Shown here: one piece after another, positions 25,533-33,869 of the stretch
Layout of the letters: each line of letters starts with the position of its first letter
How positions within the stretch are numbered: the first letter of the stretch is position 1
From: an uncultured bacterium
Lineage (GTDB): Bacteria > Bacteroidota > Bacteroidia > Bacteroidales > Bacteroidaceae
Reading direction: 5' to 3'
Length of the DNA stretch: 64,000 nt
NCBI GenBank assembly: GCA_905216025.1
Contig: CAJMSE010000013.1
Coordinates: 1-64,000 of the forward strand
The notes under the pieces: generated by a model
Seen by the model: only the letters and a program-made list of their open reading frames with translations
Told to the model about the DNA's origin: nothing
The model's database searches: none
Made by a program: the position numbers and the translations under genes

Positions 25533-27518
25533 TCAGCGCTTTTCCTTTATTATTCCGTGCCTGTAGGCATAGAGCAGTTTCTTTAGGTCGGAAATCTGCG
25601 AGCGCAGTTCGTCGCCCTTGTCGGTGTCGGCCACAAGCATGCGGTGGGTGGACATCTCGACAATCTGTGTGGTGCTCTTGATGTCCGTTCCGCGTTGTAT
25701 AGAGTCGGCGGCGGAGGTGAAGGGCTCGTGCTGTACGAGCTGGAATCCGCGGCTATGGTAGACGAGGGTGTATCCGGCGATGCCTGTCTCCTTGTGGTAC
25801 GCCTCGCTGAATCCGCCGTCTATGACCATCAGCTTGCCGTTGGCCTTGATTGGGTTCTCGCCCTTCGAGGCGTGCACGGGCACGTGGCCGTTTATGATAT
25901 GGCGGTTCTGGCCTTTCACGTTGAAGGCGTCGAGTATGCGGTCGCACACGGTCTCGTCGTCGCGCAGCTTGAAGTAGTTGCCCTTCTCCTCGTGATAGGT
26001 GTCCTTGTCCTTGAGGAAATAGCGCTCGAAAGTGGCCATCTTCGACTTGTCGAACAGCGGGCTGTCCTTTCCGCACCACAGGTAGAGGAAGTAGTCGATG
26101 GCATATCTGCGCATGTCGGCATCCGTATCGCTCTCGAATGCCGAGCGTATCATCATCCCGATGTTCTGCATCAGTTCGAGACCGCTGTACCGTTTGCCTT
26201 TGTACAGTTCCACTTCCTTTAGCGTGCCGTCCTCGTTGAGAGGTATTGACGCATGGAAAAGCAGGTTGCTGTTGTATATGGCGTACATGCAGCCGTGGCT
26301 GAGGAGCGTGCGTATGTGCTTGCGGAGCTTCTCGCTGACGGTGAACGAGTGGCGCAGACGCTCCATGAGAATGCGCTCTTCTTCGGTAAGTTCGTACGGA
26401 GAGTCGGGGCTTACGGTGGGGAAGTTGCAACTGCACATGTCGTATTTCTTCCCGTCTATGGTGCACTTGCCGTGCGCGAAGTCGATGGAGCCGAGCAGGC
26501 AGCGGTCTGTCATGTTCCATTCGGGGCGGCGCCGGAATATGCGGGCTTCCTCCTTGAATTGTATTATGCTTATCGCCTTGTGCATCTTTGCCGTCAGCGC
26601 CATTGTCTTCTCGTCCATGGTGCCGCCTTTCAGCAGTTTCGGGACAAATTCTTCGCACGGATCTTCGCCGTAGACATCCATGGCGAAGGTGGCGAGGGGG
26701 ACGAGGTTTATGCCGTAGCCTTCCTCAAGTGTGGTCAGGTTGGCATAGCGCAGGGAAAGGCGTAGCACGTTGCATATACACGCGGTATTGCCCGCACATG
26801 CGCCCATCCACAGGATATCGTGGTTTCCCCACTGTATGTCCCAGCTGTGATAGTTCTTCATCGTGTCCATGATGATGTGTGCCCCGGGTCCCCGATCGTA
26901 GATGTCGCCGAGTATATGGAGCTGGTCTATGGCCAGCCTCTGTATCACTCCGCATAGCGCAATGATGAAGTCGTCGGCCCTTCCGGTTGTCACTATGGTG
27001 TCGACGATGACGTTGACGTATGCCGCCTTGTCTGTGTCGGCTTTTCTTTCATGCAGCAGTTCCTCTATTATATAGCTGAAGTCTTCTGGTAGCGACTTGC
27101 GAACCTTCGAGCGGGTGTACTTGCTGCTCACGTCGAGACATATCTTGACGAGGTTGTGGATGGTGATGTGATACCAGTCGTCGATGTCCGGTTCGGATGA
27201 TTTTATCAGCTCGAGCTTCTCTTCCGGGTAATATATGAGCGTGCAAAGGTCTTTTTTCTCAGACTCGCGCATGTTGCCGGCGAAGAGCTCGTTGACCTTG
27301 CGCTTTATGTTTCCCGAGGCATTTTTCAGTACGTGCTGGAACGCCTCGTTCTCGCCGTGTATGTCGGCGAGGAAGTGTTCGGTTCCTTTAGGCAGGTTCT
27401 GTATTGCCTCAAGGTTGATGATCTCCGTACTTGCGTCGGCTATAGTTGGAAATGATTGCGACAGAAGACAGAGATAACGGATGTCCGCATCCATGTCGTT
27501 GTGGTTGATTGAAGTCAT
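25533..27518 (-). CDS. fbp: Class III fructose-1,6-bisphosphatase
   Basis: Hydrolyses fructose 1,6-bisphosphate to fructose 6-phosphate in gluconeogenesis. This is the class III enzyme (FBPase_2) of Firmicutes and Bacteroidota, 661 residues, with a metallophosphatase fold. Visible metal-site motifs are FLADIHGENEAF (about 49-60), LGDIYDRGPGAH (about 203-214) and WGNHDILWMG (about 228-237). The C-terminal half has INGHVPVHASKGENP and a long tail. Its ATG overlaps the stop of the upstream glycosyltransferase by 4 bp, so it is the last gene of a long minus-strand run. Confidence 0.95.
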   Translation of the reverse strand: MTSINHNDMDADIRYLCLLSQSFPTIADASTEIINLEAIQNLPKGTEHFLADIHGENEAFQHVLKNASGNIKRKVNELFAGNMRESEKKDLCTLIYYPEEKLELIKSSEPDIDDWYHITIHNLVKICLDVSSKYTRSKVRKSLPEDFSYIIEELLHERKADTDKAAYVNVIVDTIVTTGRADDFIIALCGVIQRLAIDQLHILGDIYDRGPGAHIIMDTMKNYHSWDIQWGNHDILWMGACAGNTACICNVLRLSLRYANLTTLEEGYGINLVPLATFAMDVYGEDPCEEFVPKLLKGGTMDEKTMALTAKMHKAISIIQFKEEARIFRRRPEWNMTDRCLLGSIDFAHGKCTIDGKKYDMCSCNFPTVSPDSPYELTEEERILMERLRHSFTVSEKLRKHIRTLLSHGCMYAIYNSNLLFHASIPLNEDGTLKEVELYKGKRYSGLELMQNIGMMIRSAFESDTDADMRRYAIDYFLYLWCGKDSPLFDKSKMATFERYFLKDKDTYHEEKGNYFKLRDDETVCDRILDAFNVKGQNRHIINGHVPVHASKGENPIKANGKLMVIDGGFSEAYHKETGIAGYTLVYHSRGFQLVQHEPFTSAADSIQRGTDIKSTTQIVEMSTHRMLVADTDKGDELRSQISDLKKLLYAYRHGIIKEKR

Positions 27519-28609
27519 ATTTCCAGATGCTTTATTATTGTTTTCTTAATCTTTTTGATTTGTCTGTCTTTTACGGCCGGCACCGGCATGAATCCTTCTT
27601 CGAGGCCCGTCATGTCTGCAAGAACCTGCATTATCCGGCCTGCATGCTTTGTCTGACCGCTCAGTTCGAGGGCGTTTATTACTTTGTTGTCCTCTATGTC
27701 CGGTCTTCTCAGTATTTGCGAGAGTTCCAGCAGGTCGCGTATGGTGATTGTATGGTCTGATACACGCTTGCGCGTCTCGCGGAGCATGGCCGCTACATCG
27801 GCATTGATGCCATGACCGGTGCTTTTGAGGAGTCGTGCCGTGGCAGACTTCCTGTGCGGCAGGTATACGGGTATGTCCGGCAGACTGACGTCCGGAGCCG
27901 GCATGTTCAGCGTGCTGATGCCGCTTTGTATGGTATCAAGGATTTTTTCATGGTATGCGTATAACAGTATCTTACGCCACTCGCCGCCGTCCAGTTCCTT
28001 TACGGTGGAGTATTCGGTGTCGTCGAGCCACTGTTCGTTGCGCGTCTGCCCGGCTTTTATCAGTGCCCTAAGCGCGATGACGGTATCAGCTTTCATCAGT
28101 GGGTAGACATTGGTGTCGAGCACCTTGCGGTAGATGGAAAGGACGGCAAGTCCGGCCTCACGCTCGTCGACGGTCGACGTGATAAGCGGGTTGTGCACTA
28201 TCTCGATACGCCTGTTCCATCCGAGTTGTCCGATGCTTCCGGCCTCCATTCGTCCCATAGCCACGATGGCGTAGGCCCTGCGGATTGTCCGCCGCTGGAA
28301 AGCGACAATCTTCGGTAACTTGTCGCGCCAGTAGTTTTGGCCTATTATCCACGATTCGAGCTGGCCGTGGGGACTCAGTACATATCTTATACCTTTCTTT
28401 AAGGCATGCGAGGCGGCTGAAGCTGTGGATGAATTCCAGCATCCGTGAAGGTGTACGATGTCCGGATGCCATGTCTTCACTTTCTTCTTGAAGTCTGACA
28501 GGGTGCATGCTTTATCCGTTCCGGCATATTCGCCCATGGCAAGTACCAGCATGTCCACGTACCTGGTGACCATGTCTGCCTTGTCAGGATAAAAATGCAG
28601 CACTCTCAT
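27515..28609 (-). CDS. GT4-like glycosyltransferase with atypical C-terminal half
   Basis: Residues 1-~170 look like a GT-B family 4 N-terminal domain: MRVLHFYPDKADMVTRYVDM, HPDIVHLHGCWNSST, and YVLSPHGQLESWIIGQNYWRDKLPKI are usual for bacterial surface-polysaccharide transferases. The second Rossmann domain with its E-x7-E motif is not seen. Instead residues ~180-364 are a charged, helical region (ADTVIALRALIKAGQ, EWRKILLYAYHEKILDTIQSGI, KKIKKTIIKHLEI) I cannot assign. The gene follows the GT2 gene by 3 bp and overlaps fbp by 4 bp. Either a half-transferase fused to another domain or a strongly diverged one. Confidence 0.6.
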   Translation of the reverse strand: MRVLHFYPDKADMVTRYVDMLVLAMGEYAGTDKACTLSDFKKKVKTWHPDIVHLHGCWNSSTASAASHALKKGIRYVLSPHGQLESWIIGQNYWRDKLPKIVAFQRRTIRRAYAIVAMGRMEAGSIGQLGWNRRIEIVHNPLITSTVDEREAGLAVLSIYRKVLDTNVYPLMKADTVIALRALIKAGQTRNEQWLDDTEYSTVKELDGGEWRKILLYAYHEKILDTIQSGISTLNMPAPDVSLPDIPVYLPHRKSATARLLKSTGHGINADVAAMLRETRKRVSDHTITIRDLLELSQILRRPDIEDNKVINALELSGQTKHAGRIMQVLADMTGLEEGFMPVPAVKDRQIKKIKKTIIKHLEI

Positions 28610-28612
28610 AGC

Positions 28613-29752
28613 TTATTTGCGTATAAAGTCGTAGCGGTCGGACATCCTGTGCCGCAGCATCAGCTGGGCATTGACGAATATCACGCTAATCTCGAAGAAT
28701 GGTATCTTGAAGAACGGAATATACTCACCGAAGGCGTCAAGCGCTTTCTTGCAGATGATGGTACGCAGGGTAACGGTGAGTATCAGTGAGACCGCGGCAA
28801 CGGCGGTGAGTATATAATTGGCGCTTATGAGCGAGCCGGCAATGGCCGACAGCTCGAGGATATAGTTCAGATGGAGCAGCAGCATGTCGGTGTTGAACAG
28901 GCTGCGGTATCCTCGGCTCCTGCTCAGGTGCTTCCTTGTCTCCATGTAATACAGCTTCGTATTCAGCCACGACTTCCTTGACGGGGTGTTCCTGTGCATG
29001 AAAGAAGTGGGGGAGGGGGATATGGCCGTGCGGCCGGGGCGGCAGTACTCATTCACCATGAAGTCGTATTCGCCCCGCAGATACTTGAGGTTTTGCAGGA
29101 AACCGTTGCTCTTCATGAACGTACTTTTGCGTACGGCAAGGTTGCCTCCGCATGCCCTGTAGGCGTATTTGCGGGTGGCCTGACGCATCGAATAAAGTGC
29201 GGTGAGCAACTGATCGAAGCGGTAGAAGGTCTTGGATTCGGAATCGTAATTGGTATATCCGATTACAATGTCGTTCGATACGGTGCATGACTGCGCCATC
29301 GTGGCGAGCCACAGGTCGGTATCCGGGGCGCAGTCGGCATCGGTAAATATAATCCACTCGTATCTTGCGGCTTTCACTCCGACGGTCAGAGCCAGTTTTC
29401 TGCGGCTAAGATAGTGGCTCGACTGCGGAATGAACGTCGTGTAAAGGTTGCTGTATTCGTTTTTGAGGAGAGTCAGCACGTCGTCCGTTTCGTCGCTCGA
29501 CGATTCGTCTACTACTATCACTTCAAATTCTGCGGGATACTGCTGTGAAAGCAATAGCGGGAGGTTGACCTTCAGTTCTTCCGCATTGTCGTGTGCCGCA
29601 ATCACGATAGAGAGCTGGGGGGCCTTGCCGTCGGCGTTCCCGTCTCCTTCTCTTTTCTTTGGTATACGGAAGAAGCCATTGCACAATGAGGTTATTACAG
29701 CAGACAGGATAAGTACGCTGCAAACAACTATTGTAATAATATCTATCTCCAT
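28613..29752 (-). CDS. Membrane-bound family 2 glycosyltransferase
   Basis: An N-terminal membrane helix (about 5-27; IITIVVCSVLILSAVIT) precedes a GT-A domain with LSIVIAAHDNAEELKVNLPLLLSQQYP, VIVVDESSSDETDD and the metal-binding FTDADCAPDTD. The C-terminal ~90 residues carry two or three further helices (LELSAIAGSLISANYILTAVAAVSLIL). The 379 residues match processive or lipid-linked sugar transferases of envelope polysaccharide pathways; the sugar is unknown. It is preceded by three 22-bp repeats that separate it from lysA. Confidence 0.78.
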   Translation of the reverse strand: MEIDIITIVVCSVLILSAVITSLCNGFFRIPKKREGDGNADGKAPQLSIVIAAHDNAEELKVNLPLLLSQQYPAEFEVIVVDESSSDETDDVLTLLKNEYSNLYTTFIPQSSHYLSRRKLALTVGVKAARYEWIIFTDADCAPDTDLWLATMAQSCTVSNDIVIGYTNYDSESKTFYRFDQLLTALYSMRQATRKYAYRACGGNLAVRKSTFMKSNGFLQNLKYLRGEYDFMVNEYCRPGRTAISPSPTSFMHRNTPSRKSWLNTKLYYMETRKHLSRSRGYRSLFNTDMLLLHLNYILELSAIAGSLISANYILTAVAAVSLILTVTLRTIICKKALDAFGEYIPFFKIPFFEISVIFVNAQLMLRHRMSDRYDFIRK

Positions 29753-29753
29753 A

Positions 29754-29819
29754 TATATAGCTGTTTATTTCAACTTATATAGCTATTCTTTTCAACTTAT
29801 ATAGCCGTTTACTTCAACT
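29754..29819. repeat. Three tandem 22-bp direct repeats (array D)
   Basis: Three units begin TATATAGCTGTTTATTTC (29754), TATATAGCTATTCTTTTC (29776) and TATATAGCCGTTTACTTC (29798), each ending AACT. They fill the gap between the GT2 start and the lysA 3' end; the third unit contains the lysA stop codon (29809-29811). The 22-bp period is the same as in arrays A, B, C and E. Confidence 0.8.
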
Positions 29820-30969
29820 CGCTGCTCAGATATCCTTTGGGGAGGGCACGGCAATTGTACTGTGAAGCCATGATTTCTCCGTATGCGCCGGCAGACATTA
29901 TGGCAATGAGGTCGCCGCGGCTCACCTTGTTCAGTTCCTCGCTCTTTCCGAAGACATCGCTCGACTCGCATATAGGGCCGACAACGTCGTAGGTCTCGCA
30001 AGGCCCAGTGCTTGAGACGTTGACTATTTTGTGATGCGCCTGATACAGAGCTGGTCTTATCAGGTCGGTCATTCCGGCATCGACGATGGCGAACTGCTTG
30101 TTAGTGCCTTGCTTTACATATAATGTTCTGGTGACCAGCGTCCCGCATTGGCCTACCACGGCACGTCCGAGCTCGAAGTGTAGCTTCTGGTCTGCGCCCA
30201 GTTTGAGATGCTTTGCGTAGCTGTCGAAGTAGCTCTTGAAATCCGGAACAGGGTTGTTCTCCGGCGAAACATAGTCTATTCCCAAGCCTCCGCCGACGTT
30301 GATGTTTGGCACGGTGATGCCGTTGGCCTTGAGATTGTCCTGTATTTCGTTTATCCGGTCGCACAGAGCAGCGAATACAGACATGTCGAGTATCTGTGAA
30401 CCGACGTGGAAATGCAGGCCTACGAGCTCGACGTTGGCCATGCCCTTCATCGCCTCGAGCACGCCGTCGACGTCTGCCAGGGCTATGCCGAACTTGTTTT
30501 CGGCCAGTCCCGTGGTGATGTTGGCATGAGTATGGGCATCGACATCTGGGTTTATGCGGAGGGCAACACGTGCTGTCTTGCCTCTCTCGCTGGCCAGCAT
30601 GTCGATGACTTCCAGCTCGGCGAGGCTCTCTACGTTGAAGCAGAAGATGCCGTTGTCAAGTGCCAAGCTAATCTCCCAATCACTTTTACCTACTCCGGCA
30701 AAGACGATGTCGGACGGTGTGAAGCCTGTCTTGAGGGCGATTTCTATCTCACCGCCGCTTACACAGTCGGCACCGAGCCCGGCACAGCTGATTATCTTCA
30801 GGATTGCCGGATTGGCATTGGCTTTTATCGCATAGTGGACAACGAAGTTGCCGTGCTTTCCAGCCTCTGTCTTTATTGTCTTCAGAGTGGCTTGCAGCAG
30901 TTCCGTGTCGTAGTAATAGAACGGTGTCTGCAATGCCGCGAATTTCTCTGTCGGATATACTCTCTTCAT
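29809..30969 (-). CDS. lysA: Diaminopimelate decarboxylase
   Basis: Last step of lysine synthesis, removing CO2 from meso-diaminopimelate with PLP. The TIM-barrel N-terminus has FVVHYAIKANANPAIL (about 41-56) with the PLP-linking Lys49, LGADCVSGGEIEIAL, and HFHVGSQILD. The C-terminal part has FELGRAVVGQCG, IVDAGMTDLIRPALYQAHH and GPICESSDVFGK, the substrate-binding C-E-S-x-D motif. The 386 residues are normal. It lies 21 bp downstream of the aspartate kinase gene, giving a lysine-pathway pair. Confidence 0.96.
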   Translation of the reverse strand: MKRVYPTEKFAALQTPFYYYDTELLQATLKTIKTEAGKHGNFVVHYAIKANANPAILKIISCAGLGADCVSGGEIEIALKTGFTPSDIVFAGVGKSDWEISLALDNGIFCFNVESLAELEVIDMLASERGKTARVALRINPDVDAHTHANITTGLAENKFGIALADVDGVLEAMKGMANVELVGLHFHVGSQILDMSVFAALCDRINEIQDNLKANGITVPNINVGGGLGIDYVSPENNPVPDFKSYFDSYAKHLKLGADQKLHFELGRAVVGQCGTLVTRTLYVKQGTNKQFAIVDAGMTDLIRPALYQAHHKIVNVSSTGPCETYDVVGPICESSDVFGKSEELNKVSRGDLIAIMSAGAYGEIMASQYNCRALPKGYLSSELK

Positions 30970-30990
30970 GTTTGTGTTTGCTGCTTATGC

Positions 30991-32316
30991 TTATTTGTTG
31001 TTGTAGAACAGTGTTTTGCTCAGGCTTTGTAGTGCCCGCTTCTTGTCTTCTTCCCTTATCAGGAACGAGATGTTATAGTTGGAGCCTCCGTATGATATCA
31101 TTCTTACGGGGATGTTCCTCATCGCCTCCGCCGCAATGGATTCGAATCCGACGTTGCTCCAGTCGAGGTCGCCGACGACACAGATAATGCACATGTTGCT
31201 GTCGACGGTCACGGTGCCGTACTTTTTCAGTTCGTCTACAATCTCGGTGAGGTGCGATGAGTTGTCGATGCTCATTGAAACGCCGACCTCCGAGGTGCAC
31301 ACCATGTCGATGGGAGTCTGGTGACTCTCGAATATCTCGAACACCTTGCGGAGGAATCCGGTGGCAAGGAGCATCCTGCTGCTCTTTATCTTGATGGCCG
31401 TGATGTTGTCCTTGGCGGCCACGGCTTTGAACTTGCCGTATTCAGTAGTGTTGCTTATGGTCGTTCCCTCTGCTTCCGGGTCCATCGTGTTCAGAAGCCT
31501 GACGGGTATTCCTGCGTATTTTGCCGGCTGGATACATGTCGGATGCAGTATCTTCGCACCGAAGTATGCCAGCTCTGCGGCCTCCTCGAAGTGCAGCTGA
31601 TGCACGGGGTCTGTCTTTTCGACAATGCGCGGGTCGCTGTTGTGCATGCCGTCGATGTCCGTCCATATCTGAATTTCCTCAGCATTGATGGCTGCTCCGA
31701 TGAGTGAGGCGGTGTAGTCGCTTCCTCCACGCTGCAGGTTGTCAATCTCGTCGTATGCGTTACGGCAGATGAAACCTTGTGTGATATATACCATCGAGCC
31801 CTTCTCAGCTTCCATGATTTCATGTAGTTTCTCCCTGATTACGGGGATATTAGGTTCCGAGTTCTTATCCGTGCGCATGAAGTCGAGTGCCGAAAGCAGC
31901 GAGACCTTTATCCCGTTTTCCTTCATGTAGTTGGTCACCATGTTCGTGCTGATAATCTCTCCCTGTGCGATTATCACCTTTTCCTCGAAGCTCGTGAACA
32001 GTTCCTTGGTGAAAGAGCGCAGGTATTTGAACTCGTCCTGCAGGAACTTGGAGGTCTTCTGCTGCCACTCATCGGTCGAGTACAGCTCCTTCACATGATT
32101 CATGTAGGTCCGTTCCAACTGGTTTATTACCTCGTTGGCTCCTTCTGGGTTCTTCTTATATAGATAGTCTGATATTTCAACAAGTGAATTTGTTGTGCCG
32201 GACATGGCCGACAGGACAACAAAAACAGGCTCATTGGATGATACAACGAGCTTCGTAACGTCTTTCATACGACTTGGAGTGCCGACTGAGGTGCCTCCAA
32301 ACTTCATCACTTTCAT
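30991..32316 (-). CDS. lysC: Aspartate kinase (monofunctional)
   Basis: Phosphorylates aspartate at the head of the lysine, threonine and methionine pathways. The kinase domain starts VMKFGGTSVGTPSRM (3-17), with FICRNAYDEIDNLQRGGSDYTASLIG around 190 and IWTDIDGMHNSDPR after it. The C-terminal third (~300-441) holds two ACT repeats (IKIKSSRMLLATGFLRKVFEIF, MCIICVVGDLDWSNVGF) for feedback control. The 441 residues suit a single-function enzyme with no homoserine dehydrogenase fused. Linkage to lysA suggests lysine as the inhibitor. I see no lysine riboswitch in the short leader. Confidence 0.93.
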   Translation of the reverse strand: MKVMKFGGTSVGTPSRMKDVTKLVVSSNEPVFVVLSAMSGTTNSLVEISDYLYKKNPEGANEVINQLERTYMNHVKELYSTDEWQQKTSKFLQDEFKYLRSFTKELFTSFEEKVIIAQGEIISTNMVTNYMKENGIKVSLLSALDFMRTDKNSEPNIPVIREKLHEIMEAEKGSMVYITQGFICRNAYDEIDNLQRGGSDYTASLIGAAINAEEIQIWTDIDGMHNSDPRIVEKTDPVHQLHFEEAAELAYFGAKILHPTCIQPAKYAGIPVRLLNTMDPEAEGTTISNTTEYGKFKAVAAKDNITAIKIKSSRMLLATGFLRKVFEIFESHQTPIDMVCTSEVGVSMSIDNSSHLTEIVDELKKYGTVTVDSNMCIICVVGDLDWSNVGFESIAAEAMRNIPVRMISYGGSNYNISFLIREEDKKRALQSLSKTLFYNNK

Positions 32317-32350
32317 ATTCCTTACTATATTATATTGTTATTATACTCTG

Positions 32351-32460
32351 GTTGTTTACTGCTTGCCGTCTGGTTGTCAGCAACTTATTGTCCGGTCGTT
32401 TGTCATTTGAACCTTAGTCGTTTGCCATTCAAGCCTTGGCCGTTTGCCGCTTTCAGACTG
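32351..32460. repeat. Five tandem degenerate 22-bp repeats (array E)
   Basis: Units start at 32351 (GTTGTTTACTGCTTGCC), 32373 (GTTGTCAGCAACTTATTG), 32395 (GTCGTTTGTCATTTGAACC), 32417 (GTCGTTTGCCATTCAAGCC) and 32439 (GCCGTTTGCCGCTTTCAG), each exactly 22 bp long. The array lies between the aspartate kinase start and the ftsE-like gene; the last unit contains the stop codon of the latter (32453-32455). No spacers separate units, so it is not CRISPR. Confidence 0.75.
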
Positions 32461-33217
32461 ACAGATCCTCCCTTTTACCATATTCTCCTGTGAACGGGGG
32501 GGCTGCGTCCTGCTCATCGTCTTCTATCGCTGCAATCTTGTTGTAGTCTCCGGTGACGTCTTCAAGATGGCCGTCGGCACATCTGTAGACAACTCCCGGA
32601 TACTTATCCAGCAACGGCATGTTGTGCGTACTCATAATAACCGACGTCCCGGTCTGCGATATCTGGCGCAGAAGGGATATTATCGACTCGGCCGTCACCG
32701 GGTCGAGGTTGCCTGTCGGCTCATCTGCGATGATGAGCTTAGGCTTGTTCAGTATGGCGCGCGCTATGGCGATGCGCTGCTGTTCGCCGCCGGACAGTTC
32801 ATGGGGCAGCTTGTCTTTCTTGTCCTGCATATCCACATCGAACAGCACGTCGTCTATCCTTTTGTCTATATCGGCCTTGTTTTTCCAGCCCGTTGCTTTC
32901 AGTACGAATCTCAGGTTCTCGTATACGGTCCTGTCATATAGCAGCTGGAAGTCTTGAAAGATTATCCCAATCTGCCGCCTCAGGGCCGGTATGTACCTTT
33001 GTTTGAGCTTTTTCAGGTCGTGGTTGAGCACCACGGCGTTTTCCGCTTCGTCCACTGCCAGTTCGAAATACAGTGATTTCAGCAGGGTGCTCTTGCCCGA
33101 ACCGACACGTCCTATGATGTAGATGAACTCGCCTTCGTCCACATGAAAGAAGACGTCAGACAGCACCGGCTCGTCCTTTTGCTGGTAGAGATTGACCTTC
33201 TTATAATCTATTAGCAT
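32453..33217 (-). CDS. ftsE: FtsE-like ABC transporter ATP-binding protein
   Basis: ATPase that with FtsX is thought to control cell-wall hydrolases during division. Walker A GRVGSGKST (about 36-44), signature LSGGEQQR (about 140-147), Walker B KLIIADEPTGNLD and the H-loop STHN are complete. The N-terminus NLYQQKDEPVLSDVFFHVDEGEF is like Bacteroidota FtsE. The ~30-residue tail after VTGDYNK is acidic and variable. No ftsX is adjacent; it follows hisIE by 30 bp. Assignment as FtsE rather than LolD or MacB ATPase rests on N-terminal similarity. Confidence 0.78.
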   Translation of the reverse strand: MLIDYKKVNLYQQKDEPVLSDVFFHVDEGEFIYIIGRVGSGKSTLLKSLYFELAVDEAENAVVLNHDLKKLKQRYIPALRRQIGIIFQDFQLLYDRTVYENLRFVLKATGWKNKADIDKRIDDVLFDVDMQDKKDKLPHELSGGEQQRIAIARAILNKPKLIIADEPTGNLDPVTAESIISLLRQISQTGTSVIMSTHNMPLLDKYPGVVYRCADGHLEDVTGDYNKIAAIEDDEQDAAPPFTGEYGKREDLSV

Positions 33218-33247
33218 GCCTGAATATTTTTACTTGTTGTATTGTTG

Positions 33248-33859
33248 TCAGTGTTTATGCCATCCGGGATTATGGCGCAGTTGGAGTTCCTTGGCCATTT
33301 CCTCTATCCGCAGCCCCTTGCTTGTCAGCAGTACAATCAGGTGATAGAGCATGTCGGAGCCCTCGTAGATGAGGCGTTCGTCTGTTCCGTTGACGGCTTC
33401 GATAACCAGTTCCAGCGCCTCTTCGCCCACTTTCTGAGCCATCCGGTTGAGTCCGTCCTTGAAGAGGGATGTCGTGTAGCTGCCCTCCGGCATCTCTTCG
33501 TGCCGCTTTTTGATAAAGTCTTGTATCTCAGAGAGAAACAGAAGTGGGTTAGAGTCATTCTTCTCGCCCCAGCAAGTGTCCGTGCCGGTGTGACATGTAG
33601 GCCCTTCTGGGTGTACCGTGACAAGCAGAGCGTCGTTGTCGCAGTCCTCCTTGATGCTCACGAGGTTCAGGAAATTACCCGAAGTCTCGCCTTTTGTCCA
33701 TAGTTTCTGCCTGCTGCGGCTGAAGAAAGTCACCTTTCCGGTCTCCACAGTCTTGGCGTATGCCTCTTCGTTCATGTATCCGAGCATCAGCACCGTTTTT
33801 GTCGTCGCATCCTGCACGATAGCCGGAACGAGTCCTCCCATCTTTTCAAAATCTATCAT
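33248..33859 (-). CDS. hisIE: Bifunctional phosphoribosyl-AMP cyclohydrolase / phosphoribosyl-ATP pyrophosphatase
   Basis: Second and third steps of histidine synthesis. Residues 1-~105 are HisI, with VLMLGYMNEEAYAKTVETG, FFSRSRQKLWTKGETSGN and the metal-binding HPEGPTCHTGTDTCW. Residues ~110-203 are HisE, with FLSEIQDFIKKRHEEMPEGSYTTSLF and KVGEEALELVIEA, the MazG-like helix with EE..E acidic residues. Fusion is usual in Bacteroidota. It lies 10 bp after hisF. Confidence 0.95.
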   Translation of the reverse strand: MIDFEKMGGLVPAIVQDATTKTVLMLGYMNEEAYAKTVETGKVTFFSRSRQKLWTKGETSGNFLNLVSIKEDCDNDALLVTVHPEGPTCHTGTDTCWGEKNDSNPLLFLSEIQDFIKKRHEEMPEGSYTTSLFKDGLNRMAQKVGEEALELVIEAVNGTDERLIYEGSDMLYHLIVLLTSKGLRIEEMAKELQLRHNPGWHKH

Positions 33860-33869
33860 TATCTTATCT

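Noticed and set aside
25753..26658. 301-codon minus-strand frame
   Set aside because: Alternative frame within fbp, rich in Arg, His and Pro; no family match.
30991..32350. Lysine riboswitch before the aspartate kinase gene
   Set aside because: The leader is short and taken up by 22-bp repeats; no conserved riboswitch core was found.
32351..32460. CRISPR array
   Set aside because: Units are contiguous with no spacers, only 22 bp long and degenerate; no cas genes in the window.
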